Positions 27,961-37,025 of a DNA stretch of 64,000 bases are shown one piece after another. This stretch comes from an uncultured Clostridia bacterium (GTDB taxonomy: Bacteria; Bacillota; Clostridia; UMGS1883): positions 47,052 through 111,051 of the forward strand of contig CAKSFM010000008.1 in the NCBI GenBank assembly GCA_934454525.1, given 5' to 3'. Positions within the stretch are counted from its first letter, which is position 1. Every line of letters begins with the position of its first letter. Under the pieces are notes generated by a model, which made no database searches, was not told the DNA's origin, and saw only the letters and a list, made by a program, of their open reading frames with translations. The position numbers were made by a program, and so were the translations under genes.

Positions 27961-29721
27961 TCATCCCTTATTATATAACGGCAGCGTAACGGTGACAATT
28001 GTTCCGTTACGGTGAGGACTGTCGATGGAAATGCTCCCTCCGTGACGGAGAACAATATCTCTTGCGATTGCAAGTCCCAGTCCCGTTCCGCCGCTTTGGC
28101 GGCTGCGGGCTTTATCAACCCTGTAAAAACGTTCAAACACGCGCGGCAAATCTTCCGCCGGAATTCCGATTCCGTTGTCGCGCACGGTTATGACAGCATT
28201 TTTCAGGTTGCCGGTGCACTTAACTTCGATTTTTCCGCCGTCCGGCGTATATTTTATTGAGTTGGAAACAATATTGGTCAGCACCTGCTCAATTGCGTCA
28301 CGTTCGCCGTAGCAGTCCGGCGATTCCATGTGTTCCTCAAGCGTTATTTCATGTGTGCCGCCGCAGGCAACGGAAAGCTTTTCCGTAACGCTTCTGACGA
28401 GTGCGCCAAGGTCAAACATTTCCTTTTGAATGTTATACTTTGAGCTGTCAAGCTTGGAAAGCGTTAATAAATCCTTGACAAGCCGGGTCATTCTGTCCGC
28501 TTCGCTTTCAATAACCTTAATGAAATGCAGCACCGGACTCTGCTCATCATCCTGCTCCATCCCGGCAATCGTTTCCGCATAGCTCTTAATCGTGGTAAGC
28601 GGTGTGCGAAGCTCATGCGAAACGTTTGCAACAAATTCGCGCCGTGCATTGTCAAGCTGCAGACTTTTTGTAACGTCCTGCAAAACGACAACAACGCCTG
28701 CCGTGAGTGAACGCTCCGCCGTAAACGGAGCAAAAAACGCACGCAGATTTTTGCCGTTCAGCTCAATATCGCGCTCAATCGTTTCCGTCGGATCAATGTA
28801 AAGAATTCTGTAAAGCGAAATATTTGCGCCGAGCCGCTCAAACAAATCATCAAAATCCTCTGTTCTCAGCTCTCCGAGCAGCTTTTCTCCGGCGGGATTT
28901 ATGTGAATCAGCCGCCCGTTGTTATCATATGCGCAGACAGCATCGGTCATATGCAGCAGAATTGCCTCAACTTTGTTTTTCTCTGTCTGAATTTCTTCCA
29001 TATTCATGTTAATTCTTGCCGCCATGTTGTTGAAAGCAATCGTGAGCCGCCCGATTTCATCGCGCGAACGGACTTCGATTTTATGCCCGAAATCACCCTC
29101 TGCCATGCTTTCGCTCCGGTGCTGGAGCGTTGAAATCGGCGATATAATAGTTCGCGAAAGGAAAAATCCCATTATTGCACTGATTAACATTCCGAAAAGC
29201 AGCGCCCAAAAGATATTGATAAACATATTTCCGATTATTTCATTGACTTCAACCTTTGTATCGGTAATGTAAATTATATATTCCGTTTTGCCGCCGTGCT
29301 TCACAGGCATGGCATAATCCATTATGTCGGCGCTTCTGTCCGTTTCCTCCCCCGGAGAGCCGTTGAGTGCAAGCAGCAGATTAGGCGCCGAATCAAATCT
29401 TTTAACCGAGTTGTCGGAACCGCCGAGAACTTTCAGCGAATTATCGAGAATGTAGTAATTCCTGAACGAATCAATCCCCATGCGTATCGAATAGACCTTC
29501 ATAAGTTCAAGCATTCTGTCCACCGCGTCATTTGAAGAAGCGGCGTCTGCCAGTTCCTTTGTAACATCCGGAGTAAAAACCTGCTCGCGCAGAGAATTAC
29601 TGAAATCATTATAATAGTATGCGGTGATATTCTGCAGCAGAAATGTTCCCACGACAATCATCACACTGACGGTGAGCAGCAGGAAAATCGCAATTATTTT
29701 CCACTGTATGGTTTTAAACAT
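27961..29721 (-). CDS. walK: WalK sensor histidine kinase
   Basis: A 586-residue kinase. Helix 1 is at about 8-30, an extracellular sensor at 31-165 and helix 2 at about 167-188. A HAMP domain follows (about 190-243), then a PAS domain (about 250-350). The phosphorylation site is His369 in NVSHELRTPLTTIKSYAE. The ATPase part has EQVLTNIVSNSIKYTP, DNGIGIPAEDL and GGTGLGLAIA. The architecture equals WalK, the essential regulator of wall metabolism in low-GC Gram-positives. The start follows walR by 13 bases. Confidence 0.95.
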   Translation of the reverse strand: MFKTIQWKIIAIFLLLTVSVMIVVGTFLLQNITAYYYNDFSNSLREQVFTPDVTKELADAASSNDAVDRMLELMKVYSIRMGIDSFRNYYILDNSLKVLGGSDNSVKRFDSAPNLLLALNGSPGEETDRSADIMDYAMPVKHGGKTEYIIYITDTKVEVNEIIGNMFINIFWALLFGMLISAIMGFFLSRTIISPISTLQHRSESMAEGDFGHKIEVRSRDEIGRLTIAFNNMAARINMNMEEIQTEKNKVEAILLHMTDAVCAYDNNGRLIHINPAGEKLLGELRTEDFDDLFERLGANISLYRILYIDPTETIERDIELNGKNLRAFFAPFTAERSLTAGVVVVLQDVTKSLQLDNARREFVANVSHELRTPLTTIKSYAETIAGMEQDDEQSPVLHFIKVIESEADRMTRLVKDLLTLSKLDSSKYNIQKEMFDLGALVRSVTEKLSVACGGTHEITLEEHMESPDCYGERDAIEQVLTNIVSNSIKYTPDGGKIEVKCTGNLKNAVITVRDNGIGIPAEDLPRVFERFYRVDKARSRQSGGTGLGLAIARDIVLRHGGSISIDSPHRNGTIVTVTLPLYNKG

Positions 29722-29734
29722 TCACATTCCCCGC

Positions 29735-30421
29735 TTATTTGTTAAAATAATATCCCACGCCGCGCTTTGTCATTATATAAACGGGCGCTCCGGGATTATC
29801 CTCAACTTTTTCGCGCAGGCGGCGGACGGTAACGTCAACCGTGCGCACCTCACCGAAATAATCATATCCCCAGACCTTTTCCAAAAGTGCCTCGCGCGAG
29901 AAAATTTTTCCGGGCTGCATTGCAAGAAATTTCAGAAGTTCAAATTCCAGCAGCGTCAGCTCAAGCTCCCTGCCGTTTTTCGTTACCTTATAAACGGAGG
30001 GGTCAATTGTCAGGCTGCCGAACGTCATCGGGCGCTGATTATCCTCCTCGCGCGTTTCGTAATTGCGGCGCAGATTCGCCTTAACGCGCGCCGTAAGCTC
30101 ACGCACGGAAAACGGCTTTGTGATATAATCATCCGCGCCAAGCTCCAACCCGAGAATTTTGTCAACTTCTTCCTCGCGCGCCGTAAGCATAATAACCGGA
30201 GTTGACTGCTTTTCGCGGATTTTGCGCAGCACCTCAAAACCGTCCATCTTGGGCAGCATAACATCAAGCAGAATGAGATCCGGCTTCTGATTGATTGCGG
30301 AATAATAACCCTCCTCGCCGTCGTAAGCAACGATTACTCTATAGCCTGATTTTGTGAGATTGTATTTAAGTATTTCCACAATGGGCGCTTCATCGTCAAC
30401 GATTAATATAAGCCTCTCCAT
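29735..30421 (-). CDS. walR: WalR response regulator (OmpR family)
   Basis: A 228-residue regulator. The receiver domain has Asp9, Asp10 and the phospho-acceptor Asp53 (LILLDVMLPKMDG), Thr near 81 and Lys near 103. The C-terminal winged helix (about 130-228) has EVRTVDVTVRRLREKVE and ends in KRGVGYYF. The partner kinase gene follows at once. The start chosen is the ATG at 30421, six bases after AAGGAAGG; an adjacent in-frame ATG at 30424 and a TTG at 30427 are closer to that site. It should control autolysins and other wall genes. Confidence 0.96.
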   Translation of the reverse strand: MERLILIVDDEAPIVEILKYNLTKSGYRVIVAYDGEEGYYSAINQKPDLILLDVMLPKMDGFEVLRKIREKQSTPVIMLTAREEEVDKILGLELGADDYITKPFSVRELTARVKANLRRNYETREEDNQRPMTFGSLTIDPSVYKVTKNGRELELTLLEFELLKFLAMQPGKIFSREALLEKVWGYDYFGEVRTVDVTVRRLREKVEDNPGAPVYIMTKRGVGYYFNK

Positions 30422-30454
30422 CATCAACCTTCCTTTAACTTATGTTATACTGCT

Positions 30455-30483
30455 ATTTTAATTCATTTCGGAAATTATGTCAA
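30455..30483 (-). promoter_or_regulatory. Sigma-A promoter of walRK
   Basis: On the minus strand, consensus TTGACA and TAAAAT are separated by exactly 17 bases, with the -10 about 33 bases upstream of the walR start. Confidence 0.8.
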
Positions 30484-30543
30484 TATTCCTTTCGCGAATA
30501 TTGCGCCCAAATAAGAAAATTTCATAAAAAAGTCAATAAAATA

Positions 30544-30571
30544 TTGACTATATGCGGTCAGATAGTATATT
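30544..30571 (+). promoter_or_regulatory. Candidate sigma-A promoter of murJ
   Basis: TTGACT and TATATT are separated by 16 bases, about 50 bases upstream of the murJ ATG. It is divergent from the walR promoter, and the two regions are only about 60 bases apart. Confidence 0.6.
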
Positions 30572-30619
30572 ATTAAAGAAGTGACCCGAAAAGCTTTTTG
30601 TGAAAAGGAGGCGCGTTTT

Positions 30620-32122
30620 ATGAACGGCGCTGCGTATATAATGGTCGTTTTGGGAATCCTGCTTGCCAAGGGAATCGGATTTCTGCGCGATATGGTTTTT
30701 GCGTGGGTGTTCGGCGCAACCGCGTACACCGATATATATTTCCAGATATTCGGGCTGGTGAATCTTATTTTTACGGGAATCGGTGTGGCGCTGTCCACTC
30801 TGATAATAAAAAACCTTAACAAAACCGAAAACAGCGGCGAGGAAAAGCAGCGGCGTTATGTTTCGTATTTTATAACGCGGACAACGCTGATTATCGCAGC
30901 CGTAACGTGCGTTTTGTATGCATTTGCGGGTCCGATAACGCACCTTTTGCTGCCCGGACTTGACAAAGGGCTGTACGGCGTGGCGGTGAAGCTGATGTAT
31001 ATTATGCTGCCGAGCTTTCTTTTTGTTATAATTGCCTACATAATTTCAGGCGTTCTGCAAAACAAGCGCGTGTTCTTCATAACATCAATAATGAGCCTGC
31101 CGTTCAACGTTATAATAATAGCTTCGCTTTTCGTAAAGAATATAGACATAATTACGGTCGGTATTGTCACAACAATCGGCTGGTTTCTGCACATTGCGAT
31201 TCAGCTGCCGTCATTTTATAAAAAAGGGTACAGGCTTTTCGGTGCGATAACGGACGAGTTCCGCTCAAAAGGCGGAAATTCCGAGGTGCTGTACATCTTC
31301 ATATCAAATATGATGTTCCAGGTTTGTTTTTTAATTGATAAGGCATTTGTCAGTGCGGAAAACGGAGCGGTTACAACAATTAACTATGCTTCAAATCTGT
31401 TTATAACGATTTCAAGCGTATTTGTTGTTGCAATGAGCAATGTTGTTTTCCCGTCTATAAGCAAAAATTATGAGGAGGGCAATATTGACTATCTGCGCGG
31501 ACTGCTGCAGTACATCATCTCGATTATGTTTGCCATATTCCTGCCGTTTATTCTCACTGTTATATGTTTCGGCGAAAGCGTTATCAGGCTTGTGTATGAG
31601 CGCGGAGAATTCACTCCTCAGCTCACGCATACAACGGCGCTGCTGTTTGCAATATACACGCTCGGCGCATTCGGCTATGTCTGCCAGGAGCTTTTCAACA
31701 AGATTTTATACCTTGATTCCAGGTATGCCTGCACGGTTACGGGAACGCTTGCGGTAATCGGACTTAAACCTCTTGTAAATATGTTTGCCGTCCGCCATGG
31801 AGGAGCGGTGGCTGTCAGTGCGGCAACAACTGTTTTGCTGACGCTTTATGCAGTGAACGTTGCCGTAACAATGAAAAAAGTCACCGGAAGCTATGCTGAC
31901 AGAAATCTGCTTTCATCGCTGCTTAGGATAGTCTTGGGCGGTGCGGCAGCGGCAGCGGTATTTGCAGTGTTCAAAATATTTGCCCCCGGTTTTACGGGCG
32001 GCAAAATCACATTCATAATCCCGCTGCTCTGCTGCGGAGCGGTTTACGGCGCGGTGCTGTATTTAACGGGAACGATAAAATATCTCCTTAAAAAGGGATC
32101 ATCTGAAAGGGTGGAAAATTAA
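30620..32122 (+). CDS. murJ: MurJ-family lipid II flippase (MviN)
   Basis: A 500-residue protein with about fourteen helices of the MOP superfamily. The N-terminal MviN signature LAKGIGFLRDMVFAWVFGA with following TDIYFQIF is clear, and ERGEFTPQLTHTTALLFAIY is the typical helix 9-10 loop. By family it flips lipid II or a related lipid-linked sugar across the membrane. The frame starts earlier at a GTG (30581), but the ATG at 30620, eight bases after AGGAGG, is the real start. Its stop overlaps the DUF5693 gene by one base. Confidence 0.9.
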   Translation: MNGAAYIMVVLGILLAKGIGFLRDMVFAWVFGATAYTDIYFQIFGLVNLIFTGIGVALSTLIIKNLNKTENSGEEKQRRYVSYFITRTTLIIAAVTCVLYAFAGPITHLLLPGLDKGLYGVAVKLMYIMLPSFLFVIIAYIISGVLQNKRVFFITSIMSLPFNVIIIASLFVKNIDIITVGIVTTIGWFLHIAIQLPSFYKKGYRLFGAITDEFRSKGGNSEVLYIFISNMMFQVCFLIDKAFVSAENGAVTTINYASNLFITISSVFVVAMSNVVFPSISKNYEEGNIDYLRGLLQYIISIMFAIFLPFILTVICFGESVIRLVYERGEFTPQLTHTTALLFAIYTLGAFGYVCQELFNKILYLDSRYACTVTGTLAVIGLKPLVNMFAVRHGGAVAVSAATTVLLTLYAVNVAVTMKKVTGSYADRNLLSSLLRIVLGGAAAAAVFAVFKIFAPGFTGGKITFIIPLLCCGAVYGAVLYLTGTIKYLLKKGSSERVEN

Positions 32123-34167
32123 TGACAAAAAAAAGCATCATAATCAGATTATTTGCGGCAATTGCGGCGCTGTCGCTCATGCTCCCCGCTGTGCTCACGC
32201 GCGTGGACAGCGAAGATAATAACCGCGACGTTATTGTTGCAATGAATTATAATAACTTTGAAATGACGCTCAGCAAGGACGAGTTTGACAAAGCGCTGAC
32301 CGATTATAAGGCAATCGGCGTTAAAACGGCGGTTGTTGCCGAGGAGAGCGTAAACTCGCTCATTTCCGCAGGTTATATCACGGGCATCAAATACAATGTA
32401 CTTTGCCATAAGTACGATGATGAAAGCGAAAAAATTATAAAAATGCTTTCAAAAGACCCTAATATTCATAATGACAGCTATGTTCTTGTAACAAAAAGGC
32501 AGGACTGCAAGGATTACCTTAACATGTGGCTGCCGGCAAAGTACAAAAGCGATGAATTTGTCAAGCTTGAAACGGATTACAACGCAACCGTGTATGTTAT
32601 TTACGAGGGTGCGGCGGACGCATGGCAGATTTCCACCGGTTTCGTCGTGGATAAAATCGAAAAAGCGAAGAAAAACGGTTACGAAGTTGTTCTTTCAATG
32701 ATGGTCGGAAATTATTCCACGGCAAAATATATTGATATAATCGAAGAACTGGTTGAAAAATATGACATCCGCTTTATAAATCTTAAAAGCAATTACAGGA
32801 AGCAGCAGGTGCGTGAGGTCGGCGCTTCAAGAAATTACAAGCCGCTGTGCAATCTCATTAAAAAGCATAAGCTTACTCTTATACTGACGGAAAATCAGGA
32901 CCAGCTTTCGAATCAGAAGCCTTTCGGATATAATCAGCTTGTTGCGGCTGCAGACGGAAGAGTTATCCGCTGCTATGAAACATTTGATATGTCGGGTTCG
33001 GGCGAAACGGATTATCATTTCCGCTATTACCAGATGCTCAACTCCGTTATTGACAGAAACACGCGATTTGTTAATATGACGCAGCTGACAAACGGAACCG
33101 ATACGTTTGAATCGAAGAACGAGCGCACACTTAAGGCTGCCGAAATTTTTATAAAAAAGATAAACCGGTTCGGATATAACACTGCGTCCTTTGACACGGA
33201 CTTTTCGTCATATAAGATTAACCGCAGACTTACATCGGCAGCGGCGATGGTGCTGATGATTATAATGGCTCTCACAATGCTTCAGTGGCTTATGTCGGAA
33301 AGAAGCGCCGCTCTTGAAATTGTTGCGGCGGCAGGCGCGGTTCTCAGTGTTCCGTTTACCTATCTTGCCCCCGAATCAATAATTCTTCTTTATCCCAGCC
33401 TTTATGCAGTGATAGCTCCGTGCTTCTGCATAACGCTTGTGTTTATTATGCTGCGCGCCGCTGTAAAAAAACTTTCGCTGACAAAACTGATTCTGCTGAC
33501 GGCAGCCGTAACGCTTGTTTCGCTGTGCATATGCGGATATGTTCAGCTTGCGCTGCTCAGCGGTATGGATTACTATATTAATACGCTTATTTTCCGCGGA
33601 ATCAAACTTTCGCTTATAGTGCCTATTCTTTACGGCGCCGCTGCCTACGGAATTATATTCTGCACAAAACGCTCCGAAAGCGTTCTTGCAAAAATCCCGG
33701 CGCTTCTCAATGCACAGATTAAAGTGTTCTGGGTAATTATAGCCGGCTTTGTCGGAATTGTCGGTTTGATTTACATTGTCAGAAGCGGAAATGTTAAAAG
33801 CATATCGGGTGCGGAAAACTTCATGCGCAATACAATAACCGAAAAGATGGCTGCCCGTCCGCGGACAAAGGAATTTTTTGTCGGATGGCCGTGCCTCATC
33901 CTTTTTGTGTACTATCTAAAGAAAACAGATATAAAGCTGGTTCAGTGGCTCACCGGAATCGGCGCTTCAATCCTCTTTGCATCCGTTATCAACAGCTTCT
34001 GCCATGTGTTTACGACAGCGGAAACAATTTATATGCGCGTTATAAACGGATTCTGGATCGGAGCGATACTGTCCGCAGTTATATTTGTCGGAAACCTTGT
34101 TTTGGTTAAAATTGTTTCAGCGCTGATTGCAAGAATAAAAGAGGAAGCGGCAAAAAACGGCGGCTGA
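32122..34167 (+). CDS. DUF5693-family membrane protein
   Basis: A 681-residue protein with a signal-like first helix (8-26), an extracellular domain to about residue 365 and eight or so helices in the C-terminal half. The N-terminal domain begins with a beta/alpha pattern similar to a TIM barrel (LSKDEFDKALTDYKAIGVKTAVVAEE, ALTDYKAIGVKTAVV being the core). This architecture fits the DUF5693 family of Clostridia and Paenibacillus, often found near genes for secondary wall polymers. Function is unknown. The ATG overlaps the murJ stop (TAATG), so the two are co-translated and may share a pathway. Confidence 0.8.
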   Translation: MTKKSIIIRLFAAIAALSLMLPAVLTRVDSEDNNRDVIVAMNYNNFEMTLSKDEFDKALTDYKAIGVKTAVVAEESVNSLISAGYITGIKYNVLCHKYDDESEKIIKMLSKDPNIHNDSYVLVTKRQDCKDYLNMWLPAKYKSDEFVKLETDYNATVYVIYEGAADAWQISTGFVVDKIEKAKKNGYEVVLSMMVGNYSTAKYIDIIEELVEKYDIRFINLKSNYRKQQVREVGASRNYKPLCNLIKKHKLTLILTENQDQLSNQKPFGYNQLVAAADGRVIRCYETFDMSGSGETDYHFRYYQMLNSVIDRNTRFVNMTQLTNGTDTFESKNERTLKAAEIFIKKINRFGYNTASFDTDFSSYKINRRLTSAAAMVLMIIMALTMLQWLMSERSAALEIVAAAGAVLSVPFTYLAPESIILLYPSLYAVIAPCFCITLVFIMLRAAVKKLSLTKLILLTAAVTLVSLCICGYVQLALLSGMDYYINTLIFRGIKLSLIVPILYGAAAYGIIFCTKRSESVLAKIPALLNAQIKVFWVIIAGFVGIVGLIYIVRSGNVKSISGAENFMRNTITEKMAARPRTKEFFVGWPCLILFVYYLKKTDIKLVQWLTGIGASILFASVINSFCHVFTTAETIYMRVINGFWIGAILSAVIFVGNLVLVKIVSALIARIKEEAAKNGG

Positions 34168-34191
34168 TTATGATTTTCGGAGGCGCTATGA

Positions 34192-35214
34192 ATGGATGAA
34201 AATTTGAATACGATGCCGAAAAGCTTTCTGACCGGGCAAAAAGCGCTCACGCAGCTGCTCGGTGATGTGCGCGGAGGAACGGTTCGGCAGGCATACATTT
34301 TTGAAGGACTTCGCGGAATCGGGAAATTCACGGCGGCAGAGCTTTTTGCCGCGGCAGTGCACTGCAAGGGCGAAACCAAGCCATGCTTTAAGTGCGGGCA
34401 GTGCAAAATGCACATGGCAGGCACGCACAGCGATTTGTATGTTATCGGCGACGGTGAAAGAAGTCTGAAAATAGATGATATACGCGCGCTGACGGATGAA
34501 CTTTATATCCGCCCTGCGCTGTCGGATAAAAAAATATTTATCGTGCGCGGAAGTGACGGAATGAACGCCGCTGCGCAAAACGCACTTTTAAAGTCGTTTG
34601 AAGAGCCGCCCGAATACGGAGTTATAATCCTTTTATCGGAAAACAGCGAAAATCTGCTGCCGACAATACGTTCGCGCGGAGTAAAGATTATGTTTGAACC
34701 GTTTCCGGCGGAGAAAATCGAAAAATATATCAAAACGGTTTATCCGTCAAAGGCAGATGAGGCAGATTTCATATCGCGCTACAGCGGCGGAATAATCGGA
34801 AGGGCAATCGATATATGCGAAAGCACGGATTTTTTTGAGGAACGCGAGAAAATGTTTGACGCATGTGCGCGCCTTACGGGCGACAGACTATCAATTCTCG
34901 GCGTTTCGGAGGTGTTTGGCGTTCGCTCGCGCAAAGAGAATGCGGACAGCTGCGCAGTGCATTTTGATTTGTTTCTCAGCTTCATGCGTGACGCGGCAGC
35001 GCTTAAAACAACAGGGCAAATACTAAACGAAGATAAGCGATCGCTGATTGAGAGCTTTTCATCCAAAACAACACTCGGCGCAGTGCTTCGGGTGATAGAA
35101 CGTACGGCGGAGATTAAACGGCAGCTGAATGTTTCGATGAAATATGAGCTGTGGATTATGAATCTGCTGATTAATTGTTGGGAGGATATTCATGGCAAGA
35201 GTAATAGGAGTTAA
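34192..35214 (+). CDS. holB: DNA polymerase III subunit delta prime
   Basis: A 340-residue clamp-loader subunit. The P-loop-like GLRGIGKFTAA lies at 39-49 and a zinc site is formed by Cys58, Cys65, Cys68 and Cys71. The sensor region AAAQNALLKSFEEPPEYGVIILLSE is conserved. The usual SRC motif reads SRG at 161-163; the arginine is kept but the cysteine is not. It loads the beta clamp with DnaX and delta. The end overlaps ricT by 23 bases, and holB-ricT is a common pairing in Firmicutes. Confidence 0.92.
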   Translation: MDENLNTMPKSFLTGQKALTQLLGDVRGGTVRQAYIFEGLRGIGKFTAAELFAAAVHCKGETKPCFKCGQCKMHMAGTHSDLYVIGDGERSLKIDDIRALTDELYIRPALSDKKIFIVRGSDGMNAAAQNALLKSFEEPPEYGVIILLSENSENLLPTIRSRGVKIMFEPFPAEKIEKYIKTVYPSKADEADFISRYSGGIIGRAIDICESTDFFEEREKMFDACARLTGDRLSILGVSEVFGVRSRKENADSCAVHFDLFLSFMRDAAALKTTGQILNEDKRSLIESFSSKTTLGAVLRVIERTAEIKRQLNVSMKYELWIMNLLINCWEDIHGKSNRS

Positions 35215-36070
35215 ATTTAAAGAGAGCGGAAAATCGTACTATTTTGATCCGCGCGATACAGAACCGAAACAGGGCGACGAGGTTATTGTTGAAACCGCGC
35301 GCGGCATGGAGTATGGCTTTGTTGCACACGGCGTGAAAGAAATTCCCGATGATGAGGTTATCCAGCCGCTTAGGGAGGTTGTCCGCGCTGCGACCGACGC
35401 TGACCGCGAGCAGCTGAAAAAAAACAAAGAAAAGGAACGGGAGGCATTCCTTATCTGCGAGGAAAAAATCGCAGCGCACAAGCTTGAAATGAAGCTTGTT
35501 GACGTTGAATATACCTTTGACGCCAACAAAATTCTTTTCTATTTTACGGCTGACGGCAGAGTTGATTTCCGCGAGCTTGTGAAAGACCTTGCCTCCGTTT
35601 TCAGAACGCGGATTGAGCTAAGGCAAATCGGCATCCGTGATGAGGCGAAAATGCTCGGCGGAATCGGAATATGCGGCAGAGGACTTTGCTGCAGCACATT
35701 TCTTGACGGTTTTCACCCCGTTTCGATTAAAATGGCAAAGGAGCAGGGACTGAGCCTTAATCCGACAAAAATTTCGGGAAACTGCGGCAGACTGATGTGC
35801 TGCCTGAAATATGAACAGAACTGCTATGACGAACTTGCAAAAATAACTCCGTCGGCAGGCGCAATTGTAATGACGCCGGACGGAAAAGGCGTTGTTCACA
35901 GCGTTCTGATGCTGAAGGGAATAATCACCGTTCGCCTTGATAACGAAACGGACGGCGAACTGTCACAGTACAATCTTAAGGACATAAAAATTCTGAAAAA
36001 CGGAAGAAACCGCGAAAACCGCGGTGACAAGGTTGATATGAAGGCTCTTAAAAAGCTTGAGGATAGCTGA
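35192..36070 (+). CDS. ricT: RicT (YaaT), PSP1-domain regulator
   Basis: A 292-residue protein of the RicT/PSP1 family. It starts MARVIGVKFKESGKSYYFDP, and the Cys-rich core is GGIGICGRGLCCSTF (Cys161, 166, 167) and GNCGRLMCCLKYE (Cys198, 203, 204). In Bacillus, RicT with RicA and RicF forms an Fe-S complex that directs RNase Y cleavage of mRNAs and affects sporulation and competence. Cysteines for cluster binding are all present. GGGAGG gives a good ribosome site inside the holB end. The C-terminal tail is Lys-, Arg-rich. Confidence 0.95.
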   Translation: MARVIGVKFKESGKSYYFDPRDTEPKQGDEVIVETARGMEYGFVAHGVKEIPDDEVIQPLREVVRAATDADREQLKKNKEKEREAFLICEEKIAAHKLEMKLVDVEYTFDANKILFYFTADGRVDFRELVKDLASVFRTRIELRQIGIRDEAKMLGGIGICGRGLCCSTFLDGFHPVSIKMAKEQGLSLNPTKISGNCGRLMCCLKYEQNCYDELAKITPSAGAIVMTPDGKGVVHSVLMLKGIITVRLDNETDGELSQYNLKDIKILKNGRNRENRGDKVDMKALKKLEDS

Positions 36071-36071
36071 T

Positions 36072-37025
36072 ATGAAAGCAGTTATTCTTGACGGCGCCAC
36101 AATGGGCGCGGATATTGATTTCACTCCGATAAAAAACATCTGCGAAACGGTTATTTACCCAAAAACCGCACCGGAGCTTGTCGCAGAGCGCATTGCGGAC
36201 GCTGACGCAGTAATCGTCAACAAGATTAATCTCACGGGTGAAGTTCTTGCCGGAGCAAAACGGCTGAAGCTTATCTGTGTTTTTGCTGTCGGGTATAATA
36301 ATATTGATATCGGATTTTGCCGTGCACACGGAATTTCAGTGCGCAATGTTCCTGGGTACTGCACGGAAAGCGTGTGCCAGCATACATTTGCGCTTTTGTT
36401 TGCACTTATCGAAAAGCTTTCGTATTACGACAATTTCGTCAAAAGCGGAGCTTACAGCCGCAGCGGCACGGCAAATCACCTCGGAAAACCGTTTGATGAA
36501 ATATCCGGCATGAATTGGGGCATTATAGGAATGGGCAATATCGGGCGGCGAGTTGCCGGCTGTGCTGCTGCGTTCGGGGCAAATGTCAGCTACAGCAGCA
36601 TCAGCGGCGCTGTGCGGAGGGAAGAATATCCGTGTGTTCCGCTTGAAACACTTCTCAGGGAAAGCGATATTTTGTCAATCCATGCTCCGCTGAATGAAAA
36701 AACAAAAGCGCTTATCGGAGAAAGAGAGTTTTCAATGATGAAACGCACTGCCGTTGTAATAAACGTCGGGCGCGGTGCAATCACCGATGAAACAGCGCTG
36801 GCAAACGCTGTTTCCGGCGGAATTATTGCAGGCGCGGCAATCGATGTTTTTTCGGAGGAACCGCTCAGCGCGGACAGTCCGCTTTTTTCCGTTCCCGATG
36901 AAAGGGTGGTTTTTTCGCCGCATATTGCATGGGCATCGGTCAGTGCACGGCGGCGATGCATTGAAATGACGGCGGATAATATTAAAACGTTTATAAACGG
37001 GGAGAAGCATAACGATGTATGTTAA
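36072..37025 (+). CDS. D-2-hydroxyacid dehydrogenase (NAD-dependent)
   Basis: A 317-residue dehydrogenase that reduces 2-oxoacids such as hydroxypyruvate or glyoxylate; the exact substrate cannot be told. The Rossmann motif is GMGNIG (153-158). Catalytic residues are Arg234 (INVGRGAITDE), Glu263 (SEEPL) and His284 (FSPHIAW). The start is the ATG at 36072; the TTG at 36057 is less likely since GAGG sits inside that stretch. It starts one base after the ricT stop and overlaps the next gene by 11 bases, so it is part of one transcript. Confidence 0.92.
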   Translation: MKAVILDGATMGADIDFTPIKNICETVIYPKTAPELVAERIADADAVIVNKINLTGEVLAGAKRLKLICVFAVGYNNIDIGFCRAHGISVRNVPGYCTESVCQHTFALLFALIEKLSYYDNFVKSGAYSRSGTANHLGKPFDEISGMNWGIIGMGNIGRRVAGCAAAFGANVSYSSISGAVRREEYPCVPLETLLRESDILSIHAPLNEKTKALIGEREFSMMKRTAVVINVGRGAITDETALANAVSGGIIAGAAIDVFSEEPLSADSPLFSVPDERVVFSPHIAWASVSARRRCIEMTADNIKTFINGEKHNDVC

